In this document: positions 16,816 through 25,055 of the stretch, in pieces
How positions within the stretch are numbered: the first letter of the stretch is position 1
Layout: the number at the start of each line of letters is the position of its first letter
Source of the DNA: Fischerella sp. JS2
Lineage (GTDB): Bacteria > Cyanobacteriota > Cyanobacteriia > Cyanobacteriales > Nostocaceae
DNA: 64,000 nucleotides
Direction of reading: 5' to 3'
Assembly: GCF_032393985.1 (NCBI RefSeq)
Contig: NZ_CP135918.1
Coordinates: forward strand, 620,001 to 684,000
Position numbers and translations under genes: made by a program
The notes under the pieces: model-generated
The model's input: the letters and a program-made list of their open reading frames with translations, nothing else
Told to the model about the DNA's origin: nothing
Databases searched by the model: none

Positions 16816-17035
16816 TGTCGTTAGATCACAAACTCCTGTCGTTAGATCACAAACTCCTGTCGTTAGATCACAAACTCCTGTCGTTAGATCACAAACTCCT
16901 GTCGTTAGATCACAAACTCCTGTCGTTAGATCACAAACTCCTGTCGTTAGATCACAAACTCTCCTGTCGTTAGATCACAAACTCCTGTCGTTAGATCACA
17001 AACTCCTGTCGTTAGATCACAAACTCCTGTCGTTA
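16816..17035. repeat. 21-bp minisatellite, 11 starts of the unit
   Basis: The unit CGTTAGATCACAAACTCCTGT repeats with starts 21 bp apart from 16817 to 17029. One 23-bp step near 16943-16966 has an extra CT. The copies are otherwise perfect, implying recent expansion. A plus-strand reading frame across it gives TPVVRSQ heptads and then, after the 2-base insertion, LLSLDHK, so it is not maintained as a protein. There are no variable spacers, so it is not a CRISPR. Confidence 0.9.
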
Positions 17036-17079
17036 CGACACAAAACCTCAATAACTACATTGATCCCAATCCTACCTGA

Positions 17080-17553
17080 TTAAGACTCCACTTTTTCCCA
17101 CACCAGTTCAAAGACTTTTTCGACCCCAGCAGTTTTAGTTGGTGGTGTTTGCAGCGTAACTTGATTCCCATTCAATGTAAAAGTACGAACTAAGTCTGTA
17201 CCAACCCGATTGGGAATAGAAGCTATCTCGACATGATGCGTCACCGTGTTGCCCTCTATTGTATACATTCCAGCGTAAGCATTGAATGTGGAAAATGCCT
17301 GTAGGCACTCTTGTGGTGGTAAAGATTTGATTTCTTTGCTAAAGGGTGAACGAATGTCTCCAGTAAGCGCTAAGCGATCGCGTTGAGAAAAAATTACCAT
17401 CATCCGCCTCTCAGGAGTATAAGTGATGTAGCCAGTTGGATGAGAACCATATACCTCAGAATCAATCGTTCCGTCCGGGTTAATGGCTGTTGCTGAGATC
17501 AGTTTCCAAGTTCCTAGCAACGGATTATGTTCAACAGACGACAGACTAGACAT
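17080..17553 (-). CDS. Lipocalin-like domain protein
   Basis: About 157 residues from the ATG at 17553, chosen because GAGG lies six bases upstream; another ATG is nine codons earlier. It contains the pattern of the lipocalin_5-type fold: NPLLGTWKLISATAINPDGT near the start, GYITYTPERRMMVIF, and repeated beta strands to VFELVWEKVES. Such proteins are small cytosolic beta barrels of unknown ligand. The gene follows the alpha/beta hydrolase by only a few tens of bases on the same strand, so the two are probably cotranscribed and may share a small-molecule pathway. Confidence 0.72.
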   Translation of the reverse strand: MSSLSSVEHNPLLGTWKLISATAINPDGTIDSEVYGSHPTGYITYTPERRMMVIFSQRDRLALTGDIRSPFSKEIKSLPPQECLQAFSTFNAYAGMYTIEGNTVTHHVEIASIPNRVGTDLVRTFTLNGNQVTLQTPPTKTAGVEKVFELVWEKVES

Positions 17554-17585
17554 GGTATACCTCAACATTGGTAACATCACTCATC

Positions 17586-18395
17586 CTAGTGCTTTGTTAA
17601 AAATTTGAGCATTTTCTGAGCCACGATCTCTGGAGACTCTATAAAACAAGCATGTCCTACTTGTTCAAGCATAACAAGTTCAGCATTCGGGATACCCTGA
17701 GCCAGGTGTTCAGAAAATTTTATCGGTGTGATAATATCTTGTTGACCTACCATCACTAAGGTAGGAGCATAAATACTGGCAAGACGTTTGGAAGTGTCGC
17801 TGTTGAGAATAGCTCGGCTTTGATGATAAAGCGCGTGGGGTTTTGGTAAAAATGGGTACTTCCGGATTTGGTTAATAATTTGTTCGATTACCCCTGGAGT
17901 TGCATAAAATCTGTCACTAAATAACCAGGGCAATAAGCTAGTTTGATAAAGCACCGCATCTAATTTAGAGGGCAAATCACCAAACAATTCTATGATTGCA
18001 TGAAACTTACTGTCTCCTTTTGCCCAAGATGATAGCAGGATAAGACTTTTAACTTTTTCTGGCTGTGCTAGTGTCAGTTCTTGGGCAATTTGGCCACCCA
18101 TCGAATGACCAGCTACATGTACTTGAGAAATTTCCAGGTAGTCAAGCAAAGCAATAGTATCAACAGACATTTGCTGAATGCTGTAGAGACTCTTGGGTGC
18201 AGAACTTTGCCCCACTCCACGATTATCAAACCTAATCACTTGATAATGTTTGACCAAAAATGGCATTAGCACTGACCAACTTGAACTGTCAGAGTCAAAT
18301 CCGGCAATTAATAGTAATGGTTCACCTGTTCCATAAATGTCATAAAACAATTCAATCTCATTAACTAGAGCTTTGGGCAAAATAAAAACCTCCAT
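17586..18395 (-). CDS. Alpha/beta hydrolase
   Basis: A 269-residue protein of the alpha/beta hydrolase fold with complete catalytic machinery: nucleophile elbow GHSMGG (Ser about 98), acid in VGQQDIITP, and His in VGHACFIESPE. The oxyanion region LLLIAGFDSDSSSW and the DNRGVGQS segment match the 3-oxoadipate enol-lactonase/haloperoxidase-like group. The exact substrate is not predictable. It is upstream of the lipocalin-like gene in an apparent operon, and MITE copy B lies directly upstream of its start. Confidence 0.88.
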   Translation of the reverse strand: MEVFILPKALVNEIELFYDIYGTGEPLLLIAGFDSDSSSWSVLMPFLVKHYQVIRFDNRGVGQSSAPKSLYSIQQMSVDTIALLDYLEISQVHVAGHSMGGQIAQELTLAQPEKVKSLILLSSWAKGDSKFHAIIELFGDLPSKLDAVLYQTSLLPWLFSDRFYATPGVIEQIINQIRKYPFLPKPHALYHQSRAILNSDTSKRLASIYAPTLVMVGQQDIITPIKFSEHLAQGIPNAELVMLEQVGHACFIESPEIVAQKMLKFLTKH

Positions 18396-18409
18396 TCAGA
18401 CAAGAACTT

Positions 18410-18529
18410 ATACCAATTCAAAAAATGTTTAAGGACATAGATAACTCTACCCTCCTCCCTAAACCTTCCCGATCTTGGGGAGGGGTTTGATGCTATTGGT
18501 GTGTTGCATTCTTTATTCCAAATTGGTAT
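18410..18529. mobile_element. MITE-like element, family M1 (copy B)
   Basis: A 120-bp element with ends ATACCAATTC and AATTGGTAT; the right-hand GTGTTGCATTCTTT matches copy A at 16494-16621. It has an internal CCTCCCTAAACC and GGGGAGGGG region. The ends are conserved while the centre diverges, as expected for a non-autonomous element family. Confidence 0.6.
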
Positions 18530-18618
18530 TACTTATATTCAGCCATGCGATCGCACCAAATATTCTCGCCCATACTTAAATTTATTCAACCTCAGTTAGA
18601 CAAATCCTGCTTTGATTT

Positions 18619-19479
18619 CTACCCCACCTCTAACCGACGATTACCATACCATTGACTCAAATCATGCTCAATACCATCAAGGATTGCGATCGCATCCATT
18701 ATTGATTTTGCATCAACTGCTAAGGCAGCAAACACTGACTCAACACGTTGTTGATAGTTCGGTGGACATAGCGCAAAGCTGTTGGCAATTGCCACCGCAC
18801 CTTTCTCATTCAATAAGTACTGTTCATTAAGTGCAAACAATACCTGATTCATACAAGCCACACTGCGGAAACAACAACCTGCTGCATAGGCAACATCACC
18901 GCGTGCAACTGCCTTTTGTGCAATGAATAGTGAAAAACTAATCTCCCAGGCAAAAGTATTAATAGTTGCTTGTTTAAGCTGAATCGGATAGGGAGTTGTC
19001 TTAGCCTTTAAAGCCTTTAAAACGCCATCCGGATCGTAAAGTGGCAGACAATTGGCAACTTCACCCATATAAATAGAGGACACAAAGCCGTGGGGATGTC
19101 CTGGTTGGTAATCAATTGTGATTTGCCCGAGTTTACAATCACCAATGACACGATTAACCTGAACCAGATCACGATAGAGAAAATCTACAGAGACACCCTC
19201 TATTTTTAGCCAACCACCGCCATTAATCCACTTCCCCCATTCACCAATTGGGGTGATTAAATTTGCGCGGTGGTTGTCGTCAACTTCAAAGGCGAGGTGA
19301 TTTAGAGCAATCACATCAAGCGGATTCTCTGGGTGATAATAAATTCCTAGATCCACATCCGACTTTTGTGTATGGTTGCCTCGCGCCCTTGAACCACCTA
19401 AAGCGATCGCTGTAACTCCCTGAACTGACTGCAAACGATCAACAACGCGGTGGATGAACTGAGGCAATTGCTGGTTCAT
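18619..19479 (-). CDS. Nucleotidyltransferase-fold protein (DUF4037-like)
   Basis: A 286-residue protein whose N-terminus has the polymerase-beta-type nucleotidyltransferase signature: ALGGSRARGNHTQKSDVDLG (GSRARG with DVD) and a third acidic residue in GVSVDFLYRD. The C-terminal half (about 165-286) is helical and may bind the substrate, as in kanamycin nucleotidyltransferase-like proteins. The predicted activity is NMP transfer to a small molecule or protein; an aminoglycoside-type or tRNA-type role cannot be decided. It is monocistronic, with heptamer-free flanks. A HIP1 octamer occurs inside the signature region. Confidence 0.75.
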   Translation of the reverse strand: MNQQLPQFIHRVVDRLQSVQGVTAIALGGSRARGNHTQKSDVDLGIYYHPENPLDVIALNHLAFEVDDNHRANLITPIGEWGKWINGGGWLKIEGVSVDFLYRDLVQVNRVIGDCKLGQITIDYQPGHPHGFVSSIYMGEVANCLPLYDPDGVLKALKAKTTPYPIQLKQATINTFAWEISFSLFIAQKAVARGDVAYAAGCCFRSVACMNQVLFALNEQYLLNEKGAVAIANSFALCPPNYQQRVESVFAALAVDAKSIMDAIAILDGIEHDLSQWYGNRRLEVG

Positions 19480-19773
19480 ATTGACTCTATCTTCACCACC
19501 AATTCAAAACAATGTGACATGAAGTGCTAACAGACAAGCTTGAAATCACACGCCTACCCATACCTTAGCTGCACAACAATTTATTGTACAATGAGCGACT
19601 TACTAAAACCTTACAATACATTAAGTTGATAAAGTTTTGCAGCAAACTCAGCGACAAAAAAGCGATCGCATTCATAATAAAACCATTACTGCTAAGCTCT
19701 CAGTTATCCGTAAGGATACTATTTTTCTTGTGGGGTGGTTAAAGGCATCTGTTGAAATCACAGAATTAATCTT

Positions 19774-20817
19774 ATGGCAGCAAATACTAGTACACTCAAC
19801 TCATACCGCGCTTTGGCCCTCCAAGTGACATGTTATGCAGTTAACCAAGCAGGCGATCGTCAAGAAGCTCGTTGTTTAATGCAAAAGACTATTGAGCGCT
19901 TAGGACAACAAATTGCTGCTAGTATCGCTTTTATTGGCTCTGACTGTCGTTTAATTGTCCTACCAGAGTACTTTCTCACAGGTTTTCCTATGGGAGAGAC
20001 GTTTGTTGTTTGGGCGGAAAAAGCTTGTTTAGAAATAAGGGGTGCAGAGTATGAAAGCCTCAGTAAAATTGCTCAGAAGCTAAGAATTTTTATTGCTGGT
20101 AATGCCTACGAACTTGATCCTAATTTTCAAGACCTGTACTTTCAAACATGCTTTGTAATTAACCCATCCGGTGAAGTGGTTTTGCGTTATCGGCGCTTAA
20201 ATTCCATGTTTGCACCGACACCCCATGATGTTTGGGATAAGTATCTTGACTGTTATGGTTTGGATGGTGTTTTTCCCGTAGCGAAAACAGAAATAGGTAA
20301 TTTGGCTGCTTTGGCATCAGAAGAAATTTTGTACCCGGAGGTAGCGCGATGTTTAGCAATGCGAGGCGCAGAGATTTTTCTGCATTCAACATCAGAAGTC
20401 TATGGGAAAGAGCGTGCGCCTAAAGAAGCTGCTAAAATTTGCCGGGCAGTGGAAAACATAGCCTACGTTGTCTCAGCAAATACTGCTGGTATCGTCAATA
20501 CTCCTATTCCGCAAGCTTCCACAGATGGTGGTTCTAAAATTATCGATTACCGGGGATTAGTTCTAGCTGAAACAGGAGCAGGGGAAAGCATGGCAGCTTT
20601 TGCAGAAATCAACCTAGCAGCTTTGCGTAGCGATCGCCGTCGTCCAGGGTTAAATAATTTACTTTCCCGCCAGCGCTTTGAACTATACGCAGACAGCTAC
20701 CGTCAGTCAAATTTTTATCCTGCAAACACCATGCTGGGTAAAGAAGTAGACCGCAAACACTTCATCCAAACTCAGCAACAAACTATTGAGCGTTTAGCCA
20801 AATTGGGAGTTATTTGA
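19774..20817 (+). CDS. Nitrilase-superfamily protein lacking the canonical Lys and Cys
   Basis: This 347-residue protein aligns along its length with the carbon-nitrogen hydrolase fold, closest in wording to the aliphatic amidase branch. The catalytic Glu65 is present (VLPEYFLTG), but the Lys position reads YRR (Arg141) and the nucleophile position six residues before the conserved PE is Ser182 (ASEEILYPE). A classical amidase or nitrilase reaction is therefore doubtful; it may be a pseudoenzyme, a ligand-binding protein or an unusual acyl-transfer enzyme. In contrast, the homologue at 46526 has all three residues. It leads a group with aldehyde dehydrogenase, a membrane protein and a small lipocalin-like protein. 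Confidence 0.8.
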   Translation: MAANTSTLNSYRALALQVTCYAVNQAGDRQEARCLMQKTIERLGQQIAASIAFIGSDCRLIVLPEYFLTGFPMGETFVVWAEKACLEIRGAEYESLSKIAQKLRIFIAGNAYELDPNFQDLYFQTCFVINPSGEVVLRYRRLNSMFAPTPHDVWDKYLDCYGLDGVFPVAKTEIGNLAALASEEILYPEVARCLAMRGAEIFLHSTSEVYGKERAPKEAAKICRAVENIAYVVSANTAGIVNTPIPQASTDGGSKIIDYRGLVLAETGAGESMAAFAEINLAALRSDRRRPGLNNLLSRQRFELYADSYRQSNFYPANTMLGKEVDRKHFIQTQQQTIERLAKLGVI

Positions 20818-20896
20818 GGATGGGGAGGTGGGGAGTATGAGGAGTGTGGGGGGTGTGGGGGGTGTGAGGAGCGGGAAATAACTACTAACTACTAAT

Positions 20897-20926
20897 GTAC
20901 AGACGCGATGTTCCTCGCGTCTGTAC
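20897..20926. repeat. Palindromic repeat R2 (12-bp arms)
   Basis: GTACAGACGCGA and its exact complement TCGCGTCTGTAC flank TGTTCC. It lies between the nitrilase-like gene and the aldehyde dehydrogenase, next to TAACTACTAAC heptamers, and could act as a 3'-end hairpin. Confidence 0.7.
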
Positions 20927-20943
20927 CTACTAACCAATAACAA

Positions 20944-22359
20944 ATGACCAAACCAATAGATGTTCGTAATCCCCGTACGGGGAAATATGATTACGTAATC
21001 ATACCGCCGCCACCAAAACTTTTGGCACAACTATGCAATCGTTTGCGGAGAGCGCAAAAAGGCTGGCAGCAACTCGGTATAGAAGGGCGAATTACTGCTT
21101 TGCAACAGTGGAAGCAAGCTATTATTGCAGGGCGGGATAAACTCACTGAAGCCTTAGTTGCTGATACAGGTAGATTGTCAATTTCAGTACTAGAAATAGA
21201 CTCGTTTCTTTCTAATATTGATAAGTGGTGTAAATTAGCACCAAAGTTACTAGAAGAAACAGAAAAACAGACAGCAGTACCATTTATCAAACTGCAACAA
21301 AGGTCAGTTGCTTATCCTCTGGTGGGGGTAATTAGTCCGTGGAACTTGCCATTGTTGCTGTCAACTATGGATGTGATTCCAGCACTGCTAGCAGGTTGTG
21401 CTGTAGTTGTGAAACCCAGCGAAATTGCGCCCCGGTTTATGACACCGCTATTAAATGCTATTAATGCTGTTCCTGCATTACGGGAGGTATTCACTTTTGT
21501 AGAAGGAGCAGGTCAAACAGGTGCTAACTTGATCGAAAATGTAGACTTAGTTTGCTTTACAGGCAGTGTAGCCACAGGGCGAAAAGTTGCAGAAGCTGCT
21601 GCAAGACGCTTTATCCCAGCTTTTTTAGAATTAGGAGGCAAAGATGCAGCGATCGTTTTGGAATCGGCTGATTTAGAATTAGCTACCTCAGCGCTTTTGT
21701 GGGGTTCCGTCGTCAACACCGGTCAGTCGTGCCTTTCCATTGAACGCATCTATGTTGCAGAATCTATCTTTAAACCTTTTGTTGAACAACTCGTCACTAA
21801 AGCCCAACGTTTGGAATTAGCTTACCCTAAATTAGAAAGTGGTGAAATTGGCCCCATCATTGCCGAGAGACAAGCCGCAATTATTAGTGAGCATTTGCTA
21901 GACGCTATAGAAAAAGGAGCAGTTGTACACTGCGGGGGTAAAGTAGAAGACAGTGGGGGAGGATGGTGGTGTCGTCCGACAGTTCTCACGCAAGTTAATC
22001 ACACAATGAAAATAATGACAGAGGAGACATTTGGCCCGATCATGCCAGTCATGGCTTTTTCGACACCAGCACAAGCAATTAACTTGGCAAACGATACGAT
22101 TTATGGGCTAAGTGCAGCAGTATTTGCAGCAGACGAAGCAGAAGCATTAGCAGTTGCCGAACATATAGATGCAGGTGCTATTTGTATTAATGATGCAGGT
22201 CTGACTGCACTTATATATGAGGGAGAAAAAAATTCTTTCAAATACTCCGGTTTAGGTGGTTCGCGCATGGGAACTGCTGCATTGATGCGGTTTGTGCGGA
22301 AAAAAGCCTTCTTAATTAAAACAAATTCCGCTTCTGATCCTTGGTGGTTTGATGGTTAA
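20944..22359 (+). CDS. NAD(P)-dependent aldehyde dehydrogenase
   Basis: A 471-residue class 3-like aldehyde dehydrogenase oxidising an aldehyde to its acid. Catalytic residues are all visible: Asn134 (SPWNLP), Glu229 (LELGGKD) and the nucleophile Cys263 (NTGQSC). The N-terminus contains the unusual run NPRTGKYDYVI. The substrate is unknown; semialdehydes from amine or amide breakdown are plausible given the neighbours (inference). Its last codons overlap the start of the downstream membrane protein gene by eight bases, indicating translational coupling. The nitrilase-like gene lies 126 bp upstream. Confidence 0.92.
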   Translation: MTKPIDVRNPRTGKYDYVIIPPPPKLLAQLCNRLRRAQKGWQQLGIEGRITALQQWKQAIIAGRDKLTEALVADTGRLSISVLEIDSFLSNIDKWCKLAPKLLEETEKQTAVPFIKLQQRSVAYPLVGVISPWNLPLLLSTMDVIPALLAGCAVVVKPSEIAPRFMTPLLNAINAVPALREVFTFVEGAGQTGANLIENVDLVCFTGSVATGRKVAEAAARRFIPAFLELGGKDAAIVLESADLELATSALLWGSVVNTGQSCLSIERIYVAESIFKPFVEQLVTKAQRLELAYPKLESGEIGPIIAERQAAIISEHLLDAIEKGAVVHCGGKVEDSGGGWWCRPTVLTQVNHTMKIMTEETFGPIMPVMAFSTPAQAINLANDTIYGLSAAVFAADEAEALAVAEHIDAGAICINDAGLTALIYEGEKNSFKYSGLGGSRMGTAALMRFVRKKAFLIKTNSASDPWWFDG

Positions 22360-22942
22360 CAAGAGAAAACTATTGTTGTGGTGGGTACTGGCTAATGCTG
22401 TAGGTGGCGCTGTTGTTGGTGCTTTTGAAGAGGGTGGATTCCAGTTTTTTGCAACCTTAGTTTTAACTGGCCCTATTCTTGGAGTTGCCCAATGGTTTGT
22501 CTTACGGCGTTACATAAGACAAGCAGGCTGGTGGGTTTTAGTTACTACTGTAGGTTGGTACTTGGGTATTCCAGTAACGCTTGTGACAAGAGAAATTCTC
22601 AATCCCATCCTTTTAGAGATGTTATTGGCAGTCAGCAAATTTTGGGAAGCTTTCTGGTTCAATATTGTAAATCAGTTTATTACCTTCGCGATATTGGGAG
22701 CAGCCCAGTGGCTGGTTTTAAGCCGTCATTGCCAACAAGCATGGTGGTGGATTCTGGGTAGTAGCGTCGGAGGATTCGTCAATGGGGCTTTAGCAGCGCT
22801 ATTTACTTTGGGATTTCAAACTATAGCAATGAAAATAAATGCACAAATGGCAGGTGCGATCGCCTATGGTAGTGGTTGGACTGGAAGTGGGTTAGTCACA
22901 GGTATCATGCTTGTATGGTTATTGCCAAATCGCTATAAATAA
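22352..22942 (+). CDS. Polytopic membrane protein with internal duplication
   Basis: About 196 residues from the ATG at 22352, which overlaps the aldehyde dehydrogenase stop (a TTG one codon earlier is the alternative). Five or six hydrophobic segments are visible. Two related blocks, GVAQWFVLRRYIRQAGWWVL (about residues 45-65) and GAAQWLVLSRHCQQAWWWIL (about 110-130), show an internal repeat. Proteins with AQWLVLR motifs are frequent in cyanobacteria and have no known function. A membrane partner or exporter for the coupled dehydrogenase is possible but unsupported. Confidence 0.7.
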   Translation: MVNKRKLLLWWVLANAVGGAVVGAFEEGGFQFFATLVLTGPILGVAQWFVLRRYIRQAGWWVLVTTVGWYLGIPVTLVTREILNPILLEMLLAVSKFWEAFWFNIVNQFITFAILGAAQWLVLSRHCQQAWWWILGSSVGGFVNGALAALFTLGFQTIAMKINAQMAGAIAYGSGWTGSGLVTGIMLVWLLPNRYK

Positions 22943-22955
22943 AAGGAGGGTGATC

Positions 22956-23402
22956 GTGTCTTCCATTCGAGAAGAAATGCCCGTTTTGGCCCGTCATGAA
23001 GGAGATTGGACAGGTACGTATATACTAGTTGATACACAAGGAAAAATTCTTGATCAGCATCAATCTCACTTAACCTGTGAATTTCCAGTAGATAGCCCTT
23101 ATTCCTACTACCAAACTAATCGCTATAACTGGGCTGATGGTAGAAAAGAAGAACATAAATTTCCTGCAACTTACCGAGATCGAGCAATTTGGTTTGATAC
23201 AGAACGCATTGCAGGCAAAGCTTGGGAAGTAGATGATCATACGATTATTTTGTGGTTTTCATATAAGGGAATGCCAGGAACATACTTGTATGAAATGATT
23301 CAAATTAGTCCTTGCAATAACTACCGCGCCCGTACTTGGCAATGGTTTAAAGATAATCGAATATTTCAACGCACCCTGATTCAAGAGGAACGGATGCGTT
23401 GA
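22956..23402 (+). CDS. Small DUF3598/lipocalin-like protein
   Basis: Called from the GTG at 22956 because AGGAGG lies just upstream (22945-22950) and the frame upstream of it reads into the preceding gene. The 148-residue product has the pattern GDWTGTYILVDTQGKILDQH, later TYRDRAIWFDTERIAGKAWE, and TWQWFKDNRIFQRTLIQEER, a series of beta strands like the DUF3598 or lipocalin-type barrels of cyanobacteria. No catalytic residues are recognised. It is the last gene of the nitrilase-like/aldehyde dehydrogenase/membrane group, 13 bases after the membrane protein. Confidence 0.6.
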   Translation: MSSIREEMPVLARHEGDWTGTYILVDTQGKILDQHQSHLTCEFPVDSPYSYYQTNRYNWADGRKEEHKFPATYRDRAIWFDTERIAGKAWEVDDHTIILWFSYKGMPGTYLYEMIQISPCNNYRARTWQWFKDNRIFQRTLIQEERMR

Positions 23403-23479
23403 TTATCATTTATCAGTTATCAGTTAACTGATTTGTAACTACTATCCACCAATCACTAACCACTAACAAAATTGAATCT

Positions 23480-24877
23480 ATGGCAAAAAGCGAAAAAATT
23501 AACTTTTCTACTCCTAGTGGTTTTCCAGAATTTCTTCCCGGCGAAAAACGCCTGGAAGTATATTTAATTGATACTATCCGTAGAGTTTTTGAAAGTTACG
23601 GATTTACTCCTATTGAAACTCCCGCAGTTGAAAGGTTAGAAGTTCTGCAAGCTAAAGGTAATCAAGGCGACAATATTATTTATGGTATTGAGCCAATCTT
23701 GCCACCTAATCGCCAAGCAGAAAAAGAGAAAGCAGGAGAAAGTGGTTCAGAAGCACGGGCATTAAAATTTGATCAAACAGTTCCTTTAGCAGCATATATT
23801 GCTCGTCACCTTAATGATTTAAATTTTCCTTTTGCTCGTTACCAAATGGATGTGGTGTTTCGCGGCGAACGGGCAAAAGATGGGCGCTTCCGTCAATTTC
23901 GTCAGTGTGATATTGATGTAGTAGGTCGTCGAGAATTGAGTTTACTCTATGATGCTCAAATGCCTGCTATAATCACTGAAATATTTACAGCTATCAATAT
24001 TGGTGATTTTTTAATTCGCATCAACAACCGTAAAATTCTTACAGGTTTCTTTCAATCTGTAGAAATTGAAGAAAGCAAAATTAAATCTTGCATCGGCATC
24101 ATTGATAACCTAGAAAAAATCGGTGAAGCTAAAGTCAAACAGGAGTTAGAAAAAGAAGGAATTTCACCAGTACAAACCCAGAAAATTATTGAGTTTATTA
24201 ATATTAAAGGCACAGTAAACGATATGCTAGATAAACTCAAACATCTAGCTCAAATCATGCCAGAAGCCGAGCAATTTAACCTGGGAGTTACCGAACTAGA
24301 AACAGTAATTACAGGGGTTCGTAACTTAGGAGTTCCTGAAAATCGTTTCTGTATTGATTTATCAATTGCTCGTGGCTTAGATTACTACACCGGAACAGTT
24401 TACGAAACAACTCTGCTAGGACATGAAGCCTTGGGAAGTATTTGTTCTGGTGGTAGATACGAAGAATTAGTGAGAGTATTTTTAGGCGAGAAAATGCCTG
24501 GTGTGGGCATCTCTATAGGCTTAACCCGGTTAATGAGTCGCTTAATCAAAGCTGGGATTTTAAATACTTTAGCTCCGACAACCGCACAGGTAATGGTGGT
24601 AAATTTGCAAGAAGAATTAATGCCACTTTACCTCAAAGTATCACAAGATTTACGCAAGGCAGGAATTAATGTCATCACCAGCTTTGATAAGCGGGGATTA
24701 GGTAAACAATTCCAACTAGCTGATAAACAAGGAATTCAGTTTTGCGTAATTATTGGTGCTGATGAAGCAGCAGCGCAAAAATCTTCGCTAAAAGATTTAA
24801 AAAGTGGGGAACAAGTGGAAGTTTCGCTGGCGAATTTAGCAGACGAAGTAAAGCAGAGACTACAAGGTGGAAGCTAA
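23480..24877 (+). CDS. hisS: Histidyl-tRNA synthetase
   Basis: The 465-residue class II synthetase charges tRNA-His. Motif 1 is near FDQTVPLAAYIARHL, motif 2 is RGERAKDGRFRQFRQCD, the histidine-specific HisA motif is ARGLDYYTGTVYE, and motif 3 covers GVGISIGLTRL. A C-terminal anticodon-binding domain follows (VMVVNLQEELM...FCVIIGADE). Length is as expected. It is the only tRNA synthetase in the window. A repeat-bearing 77-bp gap separates it from the upstream group, so it probably has its own promoter. Confidence 0.96.
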   Translation: MAKSEKINFSTPSGFPEFLPGEKRLEVYLIDTIRRVFESYGFTPIETPAVERLEVLQAKGNQGDNIIYGIEPILPPNRQAEKEKAGESGSEARALKFDQTVPLAAYIARHLNDLNFPFARYQMDVVFRGERAKDGRFRQFRQCDIDVVGRRELSLLYDAQMPAIITEIFTAINIGDFLIRINNRKILTGFFQSVEIEESKIKSCIGIIDNLEKIGEAKVKQELEKEGISPVQTQKIIEFINIKGTVNDMLDKLKHLAQIMPEAEQFNLGVTELETVITGVRNLGVPENRFCIDLSIARGLDYYTGTVYETTLLGHEALGSICSGGRYEELVRVFLGEKMPGVGISIGLTRLMSRLIKAGILNTLAPTTAQVMVVNLQEELMPLYLKVSQDLRKAGINVITSFDKRGLGKQFQLADKQGIQFCVIIGADEAAAQKSSLKDLKSGEQVEVSLANLADEVKQRLQGGS

Positions 24878-24904
24878 TTTTAAAGGAATCCCTAATCTTA
24901 GTAA

Positions 24905-24985
24905 AGATGGCTATTTTCCTCTTTGTGTCTTAGTGTCTTAGTGTTTCAAAAAAGATTCTTTCACCACCAAGGCACAAATACACAA
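24905..24985. repeat. Hairpin repeat of the CACCAAGGCACAAA family
   Basis: CTTTGTGTCTTAGTG-type sequence faces CACCAAGGCACAAA...CACAAAG across an A/T-rich centre. Related copies are at about 2121-2147, 30047-30118 and 32321-32388. It is non-coding. Confidence 0.6.
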
Positions 24986-25055
24986 AGAAAACCGGATAAC
25001 CCTTGTGGTTGTCAAGCTTAACTAGAAAAAATATGCACTTGAGGGGAAAAAGAGG

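Noticed and set aside
16816-17035. Possible CRISPR array
   Set aside because: The 21-bp units are directly adjacent without variable spacers, and no cas gene is in the window.
16652-17083. A 143-residue plus-strand open frame with TPVVRSQ repeats
   Set aside because: It is a translation of the 21-bp minisatellite; a 2-base insertion changes the repeat frame in the middle, no ribosome site is present, and the rest of the frame is intergenic.
19637-19828. 63-residue frame overlapping the start of the nitrilase-like gene
   Set aside because: It runs into the real gene in another frame and shows no features of its own.
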